Source: Methanomassiliicoccales archaeon (GTDB taxonomy: Archaea; Thermoplasmatota; Thermoplasmata; Methanomassiliicoccales; UBA472). Taken from it: 64,000 nucleotides of DNA. Both the position numbers and the translations under genes were made by a program. The stretch lies in contig JAPKYK010000001.1 of NCBI GenBank assembly GCA_026394395.1, forward strand, positions 62,001 through 126,000, read 5' to 3'. The notes under the pieces are model-generated. The model was not told the origin of the DNA. It saw only the letters and a program-made list of their open reading frames with translations, and searched no databases. Shown in pieces: positions 17,219 through 26,574 of this stretch (position 1 is its first letter; each line of letters starts with the position of its first letter).

Positions 17219-19138
17219 TCATTCCAAATTCACAGCCTGCGTTTCCTTTATGGTCATGTCCCCCGGCGGCAGTATGCGGCTTATCTCTTCCTCCGGGACC
17301 TGGAAGGCGCGGGCCAATCTGGCCGAGGTCTTGCCCCTGGGCTCCTTGCCCGGAATGAGCACGACGAACTTCTCCGTCCTCCCGGCGACACTCTCCCGGG
17401 GAGCGCAGGTGATCTTCCTGGAACCCTCGACCTGGACCTCGGCCACCACCATCTCCAGAGGCAAGTGGTGCAGATAGTTCCTCTTGCCCCGGATGATGAA
17501 GGCCCCACGGGGGGCGAACTCCCCGGCCTCCGGCCGCTTGGACACCTGGTCCGGCAGCACCCAATACGCCGTTCCTTCGGCCGTGCCGGCGTTCCAGGCC
17601 TTGGAGTGGCATAGGGCGAACTGACAGACCTCGTGCATCTCCTCCTCGGTGGCCTCCGTGCCATCCTTCAGGACAATGGAGGGCGCCCCGTGCAGGTCGG
17701 CGTGGACGTACCGCTCCTTCTCCCCCAGGTGCTTCTTGACCACCTGATCGTTGCTCTTGGCGTCCCGGCCTCCGACCACCAGGCGGCCGCCCGAGGTCAG
17801 GAACCACTTGTAGCTTTCGAACCAGAAACGCTTGGTGGGGGCGACCTTCCCCTTCTCCAGCAGCGCCTCCTTCTCCCCCTTGGCCATGCGCTTCCCGATG
17901 GCCACGCGGGTCTCCTCCATGGCCGCCCGGGCGCCAGCGGTCTTCTCCCTCAGCTCCTTGGCCTGGGTGTACAGCCGGTTGGCGTTCTCGTCTATGCCCA
18001 CGGTGTAATCGAGCTGCAGCTCCCTCTCCCCCACCTTCATGCGGAAACTGTTCTCCCGCGGGTCCACCGAAGTGACCAGGGGCACCTTGACGCCCTGCTC
18101 CTTGAGCTGTTCCCAGTTGGTGGCCTGGGACAACGTCCTCATTCTTACCAAGGTCTGGTCTATCTGGGCATAGCTGGTGTAGATGAGGTCGCCCCGGGCC
18201 TGCAGGGCCGCGGCCTCGTTCTCCGTGGCCTCTATGCCCTTAACCTGCTGTTCCAGCTGCCTTTGCAGCCGTTCCAGCTCAGGGTCCTTCTTGTCCATGA
18301 CCTCCTTCCTCTGGGAGAGGAAGGCCTCCAGGGCCAGGGAGAGGCTCGGCATCTCCCGGTCCGTGAGCTCGGCGTTCACCCTCAGAGGGAACGGCGTGGC
18401 GTCCACCACGTCCTCCCCATCCAGCACCAGGCAGGCCTTGGGAACGTTCAGCTCCTGGAACAGGGCGGAGGTGACCGCGTAAAGGGAAGTGATCTCCTCC
18501 TCTGAGAGGGAAGAGGCCTTCCGCCCCTTGTCCAGTCCCGTGCGCAGGCATACCTCTTCCCCGTACTGTCCCCCCAGGTTCGCCGAGGTGGCCAGCGTCC
18601 TCACCAGGTCGGACTTGGACGACAGCACGGCCTTCCCGAACTCTTCCAACGAGGAGGTGCGGGGGTCGAACCTTGAGGGCGGGTAGGCGTAATCCGCGCC
18701 TATCAGCACGTCCCGGTGGCGCCACTTCTTCTGCTCCAGCGCGTTGATTATCTTGCCCTCGTGCACCACGATGAGATTGCCGTCGCCAATGAGCTCGAAG
18801 ACCACCTTGTAGCTCCCCTCCTTGCTAGCCAGCTCCATGGTCACGATGCGGTCGAACTCCTGCTGCGCTATCGAGATTATGCGGGCGTTGTACAGCACTT
18901 TTCTCAGGTGCACGGCGAAGCCGGAAGGCGTATCGGGCGTGTCCGGGCGCTCGGCCGCCAGGTGCAGCCACCGCCCGTCCTTCAGCACCAGCTCCTTCTT
19001 TCCCTCCCCCTGCACGTTCACCCGGATCAGGACGTTGCGGCCTTCCCAGTGGAACACCTTGTCCAGGAAACCGCCGCACAGTCCCTGCAGCTCCGACGTT
19101 ATAGCCGCCACGTCGAAGGCCGTCATCTCCTTCTTCAT
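17219..19138 (-). CDS. rqcH: NFACT-family ribosome quality control protein (archaeal RqcH/NEMF)
   Basis: RqcH (Rqc2/NEMF in eukaryotes) binds obstructed large ribosomal subunits and directs untemplated C-terminal tailing. The 639-aa protein has NFACT-N at residues 1-200 (MTAFDVAAITSEL, DKVFHWEGRNVLIRVN, with the DR pair in EFDRIVTMEL needed for tailing), two helix-hairpin-helix motifs, a long coiled coil around residues 285-430, and NFACT-R near the C-terminus (KRFWFESYKWFLTSGGRLVVGGRDAKSND, read here as two pieces, HADLHGAPSIVLKDG). The mRNA runs towards tRNA-Arg; tRNA-Thr lies just beyond its start on the other strand. Confidence 0.92.
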   Translation of the reverse strand: MKKEMTAFDVAAITSELQGLCGGFLDKVFHWEGRNVLIRVNVQGEGKKELVLKDGRWLHLAAERPDTPDTPSGFAVHLRKVLYNARIISIAQQEFDRIVTMELASKEGSYKVVFELIGDGNLIVVHEGKIINALEQKKWRHRDVLIGADYAYPPSRFDPRTSSLEEFGKAVLSSKSDLVRTLATSANLGGQYGEEVCLRTGLDKGRKASSLSEEEITSLYAVTSALFQELNVPKACLVLDGEDVVDATPFPLRVNAELTDREMPSLSLALEAFLSQRKEVMDKKDPELERLQRQLEQQVKGIEATENEAAALQARGDLIYTSYAQIDQTLVRMRTLSQATNWEQLKEQGVKVPLVTSVDPRENSFRMKVGERELQLDYTVGIDENANRLYTQAKELREKTAGARAAMEETRVAIGKRMAKGEKEALLEKGKVAPTKRFWFESYKWFLTSGGRLVVGGRDAKSNDQVVKKHLGEKERYVHADLHGAPSIVLKDGTEATEEEMHEVCQFALCHSKAWNAGTAEGTAYWVLPDQVSKRPEAGEFAPRGAFIIRGKRNYLHHLPLEMVVAEVQVEGSRKITCAPRESVAGRTEKFVVLIPGKEPRGKTSARLARAFQVPEEEISRILPPGDMTIKETQAVNLE

Positions 19139-19232
19139 CGACCACCTCTAGCGGCCTTAATATCAAAAGGATTTTGCTTGTCCAACCTTAACAAAAAGTT
19201 TATGAACGACCACCCGATTGTCGGTGGGGCAG

Positions 19233-19304
19233 GCCACTGTGGCTTAGAGGTATAGCGACGCCTTGGTAAGGCGTAGGTCGGGGGTTCAATTCCCTCCAGT
19301 GGCT
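19233..19304 (+). tRNA. tRNA-Thr (anticodon GGT)
   Basis: The acceptor GCCACTG pairs with CAGTGGC. The anticodon stem ACGCC/GGCGT holds the loop TTGGTAA, giving anticodon GGT. The T-arm is GGGGG-TTCAATT-CCCTC with one weak pair. The discriminator T at 19304 is followed directly by CCA (19305-19307), which may be encoded. AAAGTTTATGAA about 34 nt upstream may be the box A. No intron. Confidence 0.94.
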
Positions 19305-19342
19305 CCATCATTCTCAACAAAAATTGATAACCCACCATCTCC

Positions 19343-21670
19343 ATGGGCCAGGCCATGGCCGGTACGAGGGCGGTCCGCATCAGCTTGGTGATCCTGTTAG
19401 CAGCGCTCCTCATGTCCCCCTTGTGTTCGCTCCCTGCCGAAGGGGCCTACACCAGCACTCCGATAGTCGTGCAGGGGGACACTGGTTTCGTGGCCGCCGG
19501 GTTCACCGGCAGCGGGACCGTGGCCGACCCTTACGTACTGAACGGTTACCATGTCGATGCCTCCTTTGAGCACCATGGCATCTACATCGCCAACACCACC
19601 AAGCACTTCCGTATCGTGGACTGCTCGGTCAACGACGCCTACACCTCGGACCGGGACCGGTTGAACGTCTCGGCCAGCGGTTCAGGCATCCTGCTCTACA
19701 ACGTCATCAACGGGGAGGTGGTCGATTACGTCAGCGATTACAACGTCCGAGGGGTGACCGTCGTGAACTCTGAGAACGTCACCATCACCTCCTCCCTCTT
19801 CAGCAACAACATCGAGGCCGGCGTCTATTTCTACGACTGCGTGAACGGCATGTGCCAAGCCTCCAACTGCACCTTCTCCCATGACGAGACCGGGAACAAC
19901 GGAGTGCTGGTCGAGGACAGCCAGGGGATCACGGTCCGGGACAACGTCATCGAGGATGGCAGGAACGGCATAAACCTGGTCGCGAACGCCGGCAGCTGCA
20001 CCGGCAACCTGGTGACCAAGAACGTAGTTCGCGGCCAGACCGAATACGGGATACTGCTCGGAGGGAACCTCCTGACCAGCGAAAACCTGATACAGAAAAA
20101 CCAGGTCCAGGGCGTCGCTGCCGGTTCCGGGATATGCGTGGAGTTCGGGACCCAGGAGAACATCACGGGGAACCAGGTGTCCGGTTGCCTCTACGGCATC
20201 AGGTTGATGTGGGACAACAACTCCGTTTCCGGGAACGCCCTGTCCAACAACACCCAGGGAATAATGTTGGGCGACGGTTCGGACGATAACCTGGTACTTG
20301 AGAACTCGCTAAAGGACGGGGCGTTCGGGGTCCTCATCGCCCCCAGCCAGGGAAACATCGTCCGAAACAACACCATCCTGAGGATGGACCAAAGCGATTC
20401 CGCGGTGGGCGTTTACCTGGGCATTGGGGCGGTGCGGGACGCCATCATCGAGAACAACACCATCTCCGACTGCAACGTGGGCATAAGGGCGGCCACCACC
20501 GCCGCGCAGGAGATGACGAGGATCTTCCTCACCGGAAATGCCGTGAACAACTCCATCAAAGAAGGAGCCTACCTGCTGTACGTCAGCGATTCCCAGGTCC
20601 TGAACAACAACTTTCACGCCAACGGGTACAGCGGGCTCTATCTGGGGGCGCAGTGCCACGAACTTCTTATCCAAAACAACACCGTGGACGGCAATCAGCG
20701 TTATGGCCTGGAGATCAGGGCTGCCGACGACAACCTGGTGACGGGGAACATATTCGACAGCAACGTTCGGGAAGGCGTCTATCTGTATAGCGGGTCTGGG
20801 AACGTCATCTACGCCAACGCCTTGTTGTTCAACAAGGACTCTGGAAGGCAATACTCGTCCCTGCGCGTCCAAGCCTATTGCGGGGAGCAGGGGAACAGCT
20901 GGTCCTTGGGTATCGGTAACCTGTGGGCCGACTGGCTGACGCCAGACCAGAACGACGATGGGATAGTGGACCAACCGTACACGATACCTGACAATTTCCA
21001 GGACCCCTTCCCGCTGACCGAGATCGCCGGCCTTGACATCCCCGTGGACCTCACCGCCCCGGAAGTGATCTATCAATCTCCGCAGGGCACGTCCGCGGAA
21101 CATGACAGCGCGGTCAACGTCACCTTCTCCGAGGACATGGACCTCGGTTCGATCGCCGTCTCGGTCAACAACATCACGCAGAACGGGACCTGGACGGACC
21201 GCACCTTCACCCTGAGCATGACCCTGGAGTTCGAGACCGATTACAGCGTCAGCGTCATCGGCCAGGACCTGGCCGGAAACAACCTGACCGAGTTCACCTG
21301 GACCTTCCGCACCGAGGGCCCCAACGCCACGGTGAGCGGGCGGGTCCTTGCCAACGGATCGCTCGGTCTTGCTGGAGTGAACGTGACCTGCGACAACGTC
21401 ACGGTCCAGACGGACGAGGAAGGGCATTTCTCCTTGCTGTTGACCCCGGGGGATCACACATTGTACTTCAGCATGGAAGGCTATCGTGATGGGAATTTGA
21501 CGGTGCAGGTCCTTCCCGGTGAGGACATGGACATGGGTGACGTGATCATGTTCGAGGAAGAACCGCTCAACGAACCCTCTACCGTACCATACATCACCTA
21601 TCTCGCAGCCATCGTCATCATCGCCTTCATCTCGATATTGGGGATCTGGATGGTGCGTCGTAAGAAGTGA
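19343..21670 (+). CDS. Membrane-anchored NosD-like beta-helix surface protein
   Basis: A 775-aa exported protein. It has a signal peptide (RISLVILLAALLMSPLCSLPAEGA), then about 500 residues of NosD/PbH1 coils such as NVTITSSLFSNN and GIMLGDGSDDNLVLENS, ending in a NosD-typical tail (GNLWADWL, DQNDDGIVDQPYTIPDN, DPFPLT). Next come a Big_5-like Ig domain (residues ~575-660, PQGTSAEHDSAVNVTFSEDMD), a carboxypeptidase-regulatory-like domain (~665-740, VSGRVLANGSLGLAGVNVTC), and a single transmembrane helix with the stop signal MVRRKK. It should face outside. A second ATG at 19355 is an alternative start. Its stop is 4 bp from the convergent DUF1015 gene. Confidence 0.85.
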   Translation: MGQAMAGTRAVRISLVILLAALLMSPLCSLPAEGAYTSTPIVVQGDTGFVAAGFTGSGTVADPYVLNGYHVDASFEHHGIYIANTTKHFRIVDCSVNDAYTSDRDRLNVSASGSGILLYNVINGEVVDYVSDYNVRGVTVVNSENVTITSSLFSNNIEAGVYFYDCVNGMCQASNCTFSHDETGNNGVLVEDSQGITVRDNVIEDGRNGINLVANAGSCTGNLVTKNVVRGQTEYGILLGGNLLTSENLIQKNQVQGVAAGSGICVEFGTQENITGNQVSGCLYGIRLMWDNNSVSGNALSNNTQGIMLGDGSDDNLVLENSLKDGAFGVLIAPSQGNIVRNNTILRMDQSDSAVGVYLGIGAVRDAIIENNTISDCNVGIRAATTAAQEMTRIFLTGNAVNNSIKEGAYLLYVSDSQVLNNNFHANGYSGLYLGAQCHELLIQNNTVDGNQRYGLEIRAADDNLVTGNIFDSNVREGVYLYSGSGNVIYANALLFNKDSGRQYSSLRVQAYCGEQGNSWSLGIGNLWADWLTPDQNDDGIVDQPYTIPDNFQDPFPLTEIAGLDIPVDLTAPEVIYQSPQGTSAEHDSAVNVTFSEDMDLGSIAVSVNNITQNGTWTDRTFTLSMTLEFETDYSVSVIGQDLAGNNLTEFTWTFRTEGPNATVSGRVLANGSLGLAGVNVTCDNVTVQTDEEGHFSLLLTPGDHTLYFSMEGYRDGNLTVQVLPGEDMDMGDVIMFEEEPLNEPSTVPYITYLAAIVIIAFISILGIWMVRRKK

Positions 21671-21674
21671 TCGC

Positions 21675-22792
21675 TCACTTCATACGGTAATAGACGAAAC
21701 CGGACCACATCTTCGGCCAAAAGTAGGTAGACTTCTTGGGCATGCGGCGGTCCTGCCGGGCCAGTCCCCATATCTTGTCCACCGATGGCGGTCGTAGCAA
21801 CACCAGCAGCTGGTAGCCTTCCCCGACCCTGCCCAAGACCTTCTCCGTGTCGTGTTCGTAGACGATGGACGGTTCGGAAGGCCAGGCCTTTCCTTTCAGC
21901 ACCCATTCCTGGCACACGTACGAATCTAGCTCCCACATGGGATCGTCCGGCAAATCCATCGGCGCGGCCAGGTAGGCCTTTCCTCGAACGATGAGTCCGA
22001 CGTCCGAAGGGTTCCGGCCCTGCAGTCCGGTGATGAGGGACGGTGCATCCTGCATCTCGGTGAGCTCGAAGCGCTGACCTATTAAGCTCAAGAAACGGTC
22101 CGCAGGCATCGGCAGCTCCTTCACCAGCCGGTGGGTCGGATATATTATAAGGCCTGGGTCGTTGGATGGGACCAACGTCGTCAGGACGTAGCCCTTCTTG
22201 GCGTCCCCCTCGTTCTCCTGGGCGTAACGGGTGGAGGTCTCGAAGCGATGGTGCCCATCGGCGATGAGAACGGTCTTGCCGCTCAGCATCTCGGAGATGG
22301 CGCTCACCGTCTCCGGATTGCACACCCGGAACAGGCAATGCCTGACACCCTGGCCGTCAGTGAACTCCAGGACCTTGGTTGCGTTTCCGTTCCGCGCAAC
22401 AGGTTCAGCCGGTCCTCCTTAACCTTGGGGAAGGTCTCCTCGTGAGGAATCACTCCTTCCGTGTACCCCTTTGCCGCCAGTAGACCGATGATGCCAGAAC
22501 GTTGCCAGCAATGCTCCCTCTGACAGAAAGTCTGTTTGTAGATGTAGAAGCTCTCCCGCCGGTCCTGGGACAACGCCCCCTGCGCTATCCAGGACTCCAG
22601 GATCAGCCCGGCGGCCGAATAGTCCCCGCCCACTCCGCCCAAGGTGATGTTGGCCACGTTGAAGCGGTTCCGCCTCAGCCGCGCCAGCTCCTCCGGGGAT
22701 ATGATGTCGTAGGGAGGGGAGACGCGCTCGATCATTTCCTCGCCGTTGCTCAGGCGGGGTAGGAAAGGGCGGAAGGGACGGAAATCGACCAT
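21675..22792 (-). pseudogene. DUF1015 family protein, split by a one-base frameshift
   Basis: The N-terminal half (22792 down to about 22385, MVDFRPFRPFLPRL ... PHEETFPKVKEDRLNLLRGTE) and C-terminal half (ATKVLEFTDGQGVRHCLFRV ... IADGHHRFETSTRY ... YYRMK) belong to one DUF1015 protein of about 373 aa but lie in different frames. Adding a single A to the AAA run (plus-strand TTT, 22384-22386) restores LLRGTENATKVLEF, the expected continuation. Either the gene has recently lost function or the base was lost in sequencing. DGHHRFET is the family's best conserved motif; the family's role is unsettled. The start is probably leaderless (ATATTATT about 28 nt upstream). Confidence 0.85.
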
Positions 22793-22829
22793 GACTGGTG
22801 AACGGAATCGGCAATAATATCTTTTACAA

Positions 22830-23933
22830 TCACTTCAGCCGGACCAGTTCGTACTCCTTCCTGCCCAGCCCGATCTTCTGGGCGTGGTCCAGGCCGGTCA
22901 TCCAGTCCGTGCCGGGGTGCACGGCCTTGAACTTGTCCCCCTTCTTCGCCCCTTTCTGGTCCAGGACGCTACCGCTGTTGACCGCCGCCTTGTTCACCAG
23001 GTCGACGCAGGCCATGTCCAGGGCCACCGGGTCCTTGGAGGCGGCCATTCCGATGTCGGGCACGATGGGCACGTCGTTGAAGGGCCAGCAGTCACAGTTG
23101 GGGGAGACGTCCATGATCACGCTCACGTGGAAGTTCGGTTTGTCCAGCAGGACCGCGTAGGCGTATTCGGCGATCTTCTTGTTCACTATCTCCGAAGACT
23201 CCTCCCACTCCACCTCCGGAGCGCCGTATCGGCACACGGCAATGCATTGCCCGCAGCCGACGCACTTCTTATGGTCGATGACCGCCTTGTGCTCATTCAG
23301 GGCGATGGCTTGCTCCGGGCAGTTCTTGACGCACTGACCGCAGCCGACGCACTTCTTCAAGTTCACCGAAGGCTGGGAGGAGGCGTGCATCTCCATCTTC
23401 CCGCAGCGGCTGCCGCTGCCCATGCCCAGGTTTTTCAGCGCCCCCCCGAATCCGGTTAGTTCGTGCCCCTTGAAATGTGACAGGGAGATCACCACGTCCG
23501 CGTCGGCGATGGCGCTACCGATCTTGGCCGTCCGGCACAGCTCCAGGCCGATAGGCACCTCCCGATGCTCGTTGCCCCTCAGCCCGTCGGCGATTATGAC
23601 GTCGCAGCCCACGGCGATGCGGTTAAACCCATTCTCCATGGCGCTGTTCAGGTGGTCTACGGCATTGGACCTCTTGCCCAGGTACAGGGTGTTGCAGTCG
23701 GTCAGGAAAGGCTTTCCGCCCTTCTCCTTGATCATCTTCACAATCACGGCGGCGAAGTTCGGGCGCAGGTAGGCCAGGTTGCCCGGTTCCCCCATGTGCG
23801 TCTTGATGGCCACCAGCTTCCCGTCCAGGTCCAGGCGCTCCAGCCCCGCCCGGCGCAGCATTCCCTCCATCTTGTCCAGAAGGCTATTTCCTTGGTAGGT
23901 GTGCATGTCGCTGAAATAGACCTTGGATGGCAT
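22830..23933 (-). CDS. DUF362 protein with two [4Fe-4S] ferredoxin motifs
   Basis: A 367-aa soluble iron-sulfur protein. The DUF362 core (KVYFSDMHTYQGNSL, AIKTHMGEPGNLAYLRP, LSHFKGHELTGFGGALKN) surrounds two ferredoxin clusters: CVGCGQCVKNCP and CVGCGQCIAVCRYG near residues 190-235. Later CDCWPF and DPVALDMACVD are also typical. Such proteins are common in anaerobes and likely carry electrons, but partners are unknown. The ATG at 23933 has GGTGAT 10 nt upstream. It is separate from its neighbours on the same strand by 36 bp (DUF1015) and 80 bp (aguA). Confidence 0.88.
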   Translation of the reverse strand: MPSKVYFSDMHTYQGNSLLDKMEGMLRRAGLERLDLDGKLVAIKTHMGEPGNLAYLRPNFAAVIVKMIKEKGGKPFLTDCNTLYLGKRSNAVDHLNSAMENGFNRIAVGCDVIIADGLRGNEHREVPIGLELCRTAKIGSAIADADVVISLSHFKGHELTGFGGALKNLGMGSGSRCGKMEMHASSQPSVNLKKCVGCGQCVKNCPEQAIALNEHKAVIDHKKCVGCGQCIAVCRYGAPEVEWEESSEIVNKKIAEYAYAVLLDKPNFHVSVIMDVSPNCDCWPFNDVPIVPDIGMAASKDPVALDMACVDLVNKAAVNSGSVLDQKGAKKGDKFKAVHPGTDWMTGLDHAQKIGLGRKEYELVRLK

Positions 23934-24013
23934 GCTCGTAAATCACCTCGGACGTAGATAACCCTGTTCATTTTCGAAAATAAGTCGACAGTTGTTGATG
24001 GGGGGCGATCTCC

Positions 24014-25060
24014 TCATTCCCGCTCCGCCGGTTCCTGCTGGGTCACGCAATGGATCCCGCCGTAGCCGTATATGAGCTCCTTGGCCATTATGGGCACGAT
24101 CTCCCGTCCGGGGAAATGCGAGCGCATTATCTCGATGGCCTGACGGTCCTGTGGGTCGTCGAATACCGGCAGGAGCACGACCTTGTTGCCGATGTAGAAA
24201 TTGGCGTAACTGGCCGGCAGGTTCCTTTCCTCCTCTTCCAGGTACAACGGCTCGGGCATAGGCAGGCGCTGCAGCTCCAGTCCCCGCCGGTCCTTCCAAT
24301 CCTCCAGGATCCTCCAGTTCCTGGCCAGCACCGGAGCGTTCTCACCGCGCTCCGAGTGAGCGCATAGGACCGACGTTCGCGAGGAGAAGCGGGCGAAGTC
24401 GTCGATGTGCCCATCGGTGTCGTCGCCCTCGATGCCCGAGGACAACCATATCACCTCGGGCGTGGAGATGTACTCATTCAGATATCCCTCGATTTCCTTC
24501 CGACTAAGGTGGGGATTTCGGTTCTTGTTTAGCAGGCATTGCTCGGTAGTGAGCACCAGCCCCTCGCCGTTGACGTCGATGGAGCCGCCCTCCATGACGA
24601 TGTTCGGTCTGAAATAGCGCACTCCGGCTCTCTCCACCACTTCCTGACCAGCGATGTCGTCATACAGCAGGTCGTCGTACTTCCCGCCCCAGGCGTTGAA
24701 TTTCCACTTCACCGCCGCCTTCTTACCGCTCTTCTCATTACGGAGGAAGGTAGGCCCGTAATCACGGATCCACACATCCGCGCTCTTGATCTTCAGAAAA
24801 ACGACGTGGCGCAGGTCCGCCCCGGCCTTTTCCACGATGCCCCTGGCGCGCTCTTCCGTCTCAATGTCGTTCACCAGTATCTTGACCGTCTCCCCTCCGC
24901 TCAAGGCGGCGGTCATCTGTGCGAACACACTCTCCACCTCCTCCAGCACCTCCGGGGGGAAGGTCAGCGGGTTCTTCGGCCAGGAGAGCCAGGTGGCGTC
25001 GTGCCTGACCCATTCAGCGGGCATGTTGTATCCCAGGGAGCGCGGGGTCTCTTTCTTCAC
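24014..25060 (-). CDS. aguA: Agmatine deiminase
   Basis: Converts agmatine to N-carbamoylputrescine and ammonia. The 348-aa protein shows the guanidino-group-modifying fold: DVWIRDYGPTF (substrate Asp), EGGSIDVNGEG, DGHIDDFARF (catalytic His-Asp) and the nucleophile Cys in GYGGIHCVTQQEP near the C-terminus. It starts 9 nt after aguB stops, so the two are one operon covering both steps from agmatine to putrescine. Confidence 0.94.
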   Translation of the reverse strand: MKKETPRSLGYNMPAEWVRHDATWLSWPKNPLTFPPEVLEEVESVFAQMTAALSGGETVKILVNDIETEERARGIVEKAGADLRHVVFLKIKSADVWIRDYGPTFLRNEKSGKKAAVKWKFNAWGGKYDDLLYDDIAGQEVVERAGVRYFRPNIVMEGGSIDVNGEGLVLTTEQCLLNKNRNPHLSRKEIEGYLNEYISTPEVIWLSSGIEGDDTDGHIDDFARFSSRTSVLCAHSERGENAPVLARNWRILEDWKDRRGLELQRLPMPEPLYLEEEERNLPASYANFYIGNKVVLLPVFDDPQDRQAIEIMRSHFPGREIVPIMAKELIYGYGGIHCVTQQEPAERE

Positions 25061-25069
25061 GATACCACC

Positions 25070-25951
25070 TCAGGCGAGCTTGCCCTTCTTGATCAACAGT
25101 CCGTAGCATTCCGGCCGGCGGTTGTGGAAGAACCTCCACCCCTCCCTGACCCTTGGTCCATGTTCCATATCAACATCCGCCAAAACGATCTCCTCGCCCT
25201 TCCCTCCCCGGGCCAGGGTCTTTCCGAAGGCGTCGCAGACGAAGGAGCTGCCGAAGAACTCTGTGTTTCCCTCGGTCCCCACGCGGTTCACCGCGGCCAC
25301 CGGCATGGCGTTGGCGATGGCGTGTCCGCGCATCACGTTCTCCCAGGCCTGCTGCCAGTCCCCCTCGGCCTGACCGATGCTGCCAACGGTGCCAATGGCC
25401 GTGGGATAGAGGACCAGCTCCGCCCCCAACAGGGCCACGGACCGGGCAGCCTCCGGGAACCACTGGTCATAGCAGATGAGCGGTGATATCCGGCCGATCG
25501 AGGTCTGGAAGACCTGGAACCCGGTGTCGCCTGGAGCGAAGTAATGTTTCTCGTAGAACCCCTCGTCATGAGGGATGTGGGTCTTGCGGTAGATGCCGAG
25601 CAGACGACCATCCCGCTCGAACACTGGAGAGGTGTTAAAAAGTCCCTCGATGGCCGCCTCATATATCGAGCCGCCGACCACCACGATGTCGTTCCTTGCC
25701 GCCAGAGCGGAAAGCTCTTCGGTCACCTGTCCTGGAATGGTGTTGAGCCGTCCTCCTCTCTCCCCCTTCCCCTCGGGGTCCTCTTCCCTTGGGAAGTAGA
25801 GAGTGGTGAATAGTTCAGGAAAGCAGACCAGGCGCGCGCCCATGGCCGCCGCCTCCTCGGACATGCGTAACGCCTTGTGCAGATTGGATACGACGTCGGA
25901 GGACATAGCCATTTGGATCAGGCCAATCTTCAGCGTTCTTTCGGAGGGCAT
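25070..25951 (-). CDS. aguB: N-carbamoylputrescine amidase
   Basis: A nitrilase-superfamily enzyme (293 aa) that hydrolyses N-carbamoylputrescine to putrescine, CO2 and ammonia. The catalytic triad is visible: Glu in VCFPELFTT, Lys in YRKTHIP, and Cys in PLICYDQWFPEAAR. The GRNxEFFGSSFV-like segment (GNTEFFGSSFV) and the C-terminal RREDCYG-like RRPECYGLL match AguB. First gene of the aguB-aguA pair; TTATATCG lies ~31 nt before the ATG, so the mRNA is likely leaderless. Confidence 0.93.
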   Translation of the reverse strand: MPSERTLKIGLIQMAMSSDVVSNLHKALRMSEEAAAMGARLVCFPELFTTLYFPREEDPEGKGERGGRLNTIPGQVTEELSALAARNDIVVVGGSIYEAAIEGLFNTSPVFERDGRLLGIYRKTHIPHDEGFYEKHYFAPGDTGFQVFQTSIGRISPLICYDQWFPEAARSVALLGAELVLYPTAIGTVGSIGQAEGDWQQAWENVMRGHAIANAMPVAAVNRVGTEGNTEFFGSSFVCDAFGKTLARGGKGEEIVLADVDMEHGPRVREGWRFFHNRRPECYGLLIKKGKLA

Positions 25952-25997
25952 CTGGTAGCGAATGAGGGGTCGTACGATATAACCGTGTCGCTGACCC

Positions 25998-26543
25998 TCA
26001 GTGCGGTCGGATCCGTTCGATGCGCTCCAAGGCCCATTCCGCCCCCTTGCGCAGGTACTCGCTCTTCTCCTGGAGCATGACCTTAAGCAGCGGCACCGAG
26101 GAGGGCGAGGTCACCCTCATTTTGTCAGCCATCCGTCCCAAGGCCCAGGCCGCCATCCCCCTGGTCTCCTTGTCCGGATCGGTCAGGAGGATATTCAGCG
26201 CCTCGATGGACAGCGCGTCCCCTATGCTCTGCCCGGCCAGCTCTCCCAAGGTCCAGGCCGCGTTGGACCGGACCTCCGGGTCGATGTCCGTGGTCAGGGC
26301 CATCAGGATATCCACCGAACGGGAGTCCCCGATTTTCATAAGGGCTAGTTTTCCCAAGCACCAGGAGGCGTCCCGGCGCACCTGGTCGTCCTCAGACGAG
26401 GTCAGCGGCAATAAGAATTGCAGCAGCCGGCGGTCCGCCAGGCCGGCCATGAGCAGCTCCCTGGTCTCCTCCAGCGCAGCGCGGTGCTCCTCCACATCCA
26501 GGGAGCGCAGCCCTTTCAACATCCCGTCCAGGTCGATGTCCAC
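25998..26543 (-). CDS. HEAT-repeat protein
   Basis: About 181 aa made of four or five HEAT/PBS-lyase-like helical repeats: VRRDASWCLGKLAL, VRSNAAWTLGELAG, TRGMAAWALGRMAD and LRKGAEWALERIER recur every 33-40 residues. It is probably a protein-binding scaffold. The GTG at 26543 is chosen since it lies just after the upstream gene; longer frames from 26636 would overlap that gene by 62 bp, and ATG 26522 is also possible. No catalytic motif is seen. Confidence 0.75.
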   Translation of the reverse strand: MDIDLDGMLKGLRSLDVEEHRAALEETRELLMAGLADRRLLQFLLPLTSSEDDQVRRDASWCLGKLALMKIGDSRSVDILMALTTDIDPEVRSNAAWTLGELAGQSIGDALSIEALNILLTDPDKETRGMAAWALGRMADKMRVTSPSSVPLLKVMLQEKSEYLRKGAEWALERIERIRPH

Positions 26544-26574
26544 CAAAGCAATTACCCCTAAGAGGATTTGAGCC

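Noticed and set aside
22370-22400. Programmed -1 frameshift in the DUF1015 gene
   Set aside because: The local sequence does not offer a heptamer that re-pairs in both frames, and no stem follows; loss of one A is simpler.
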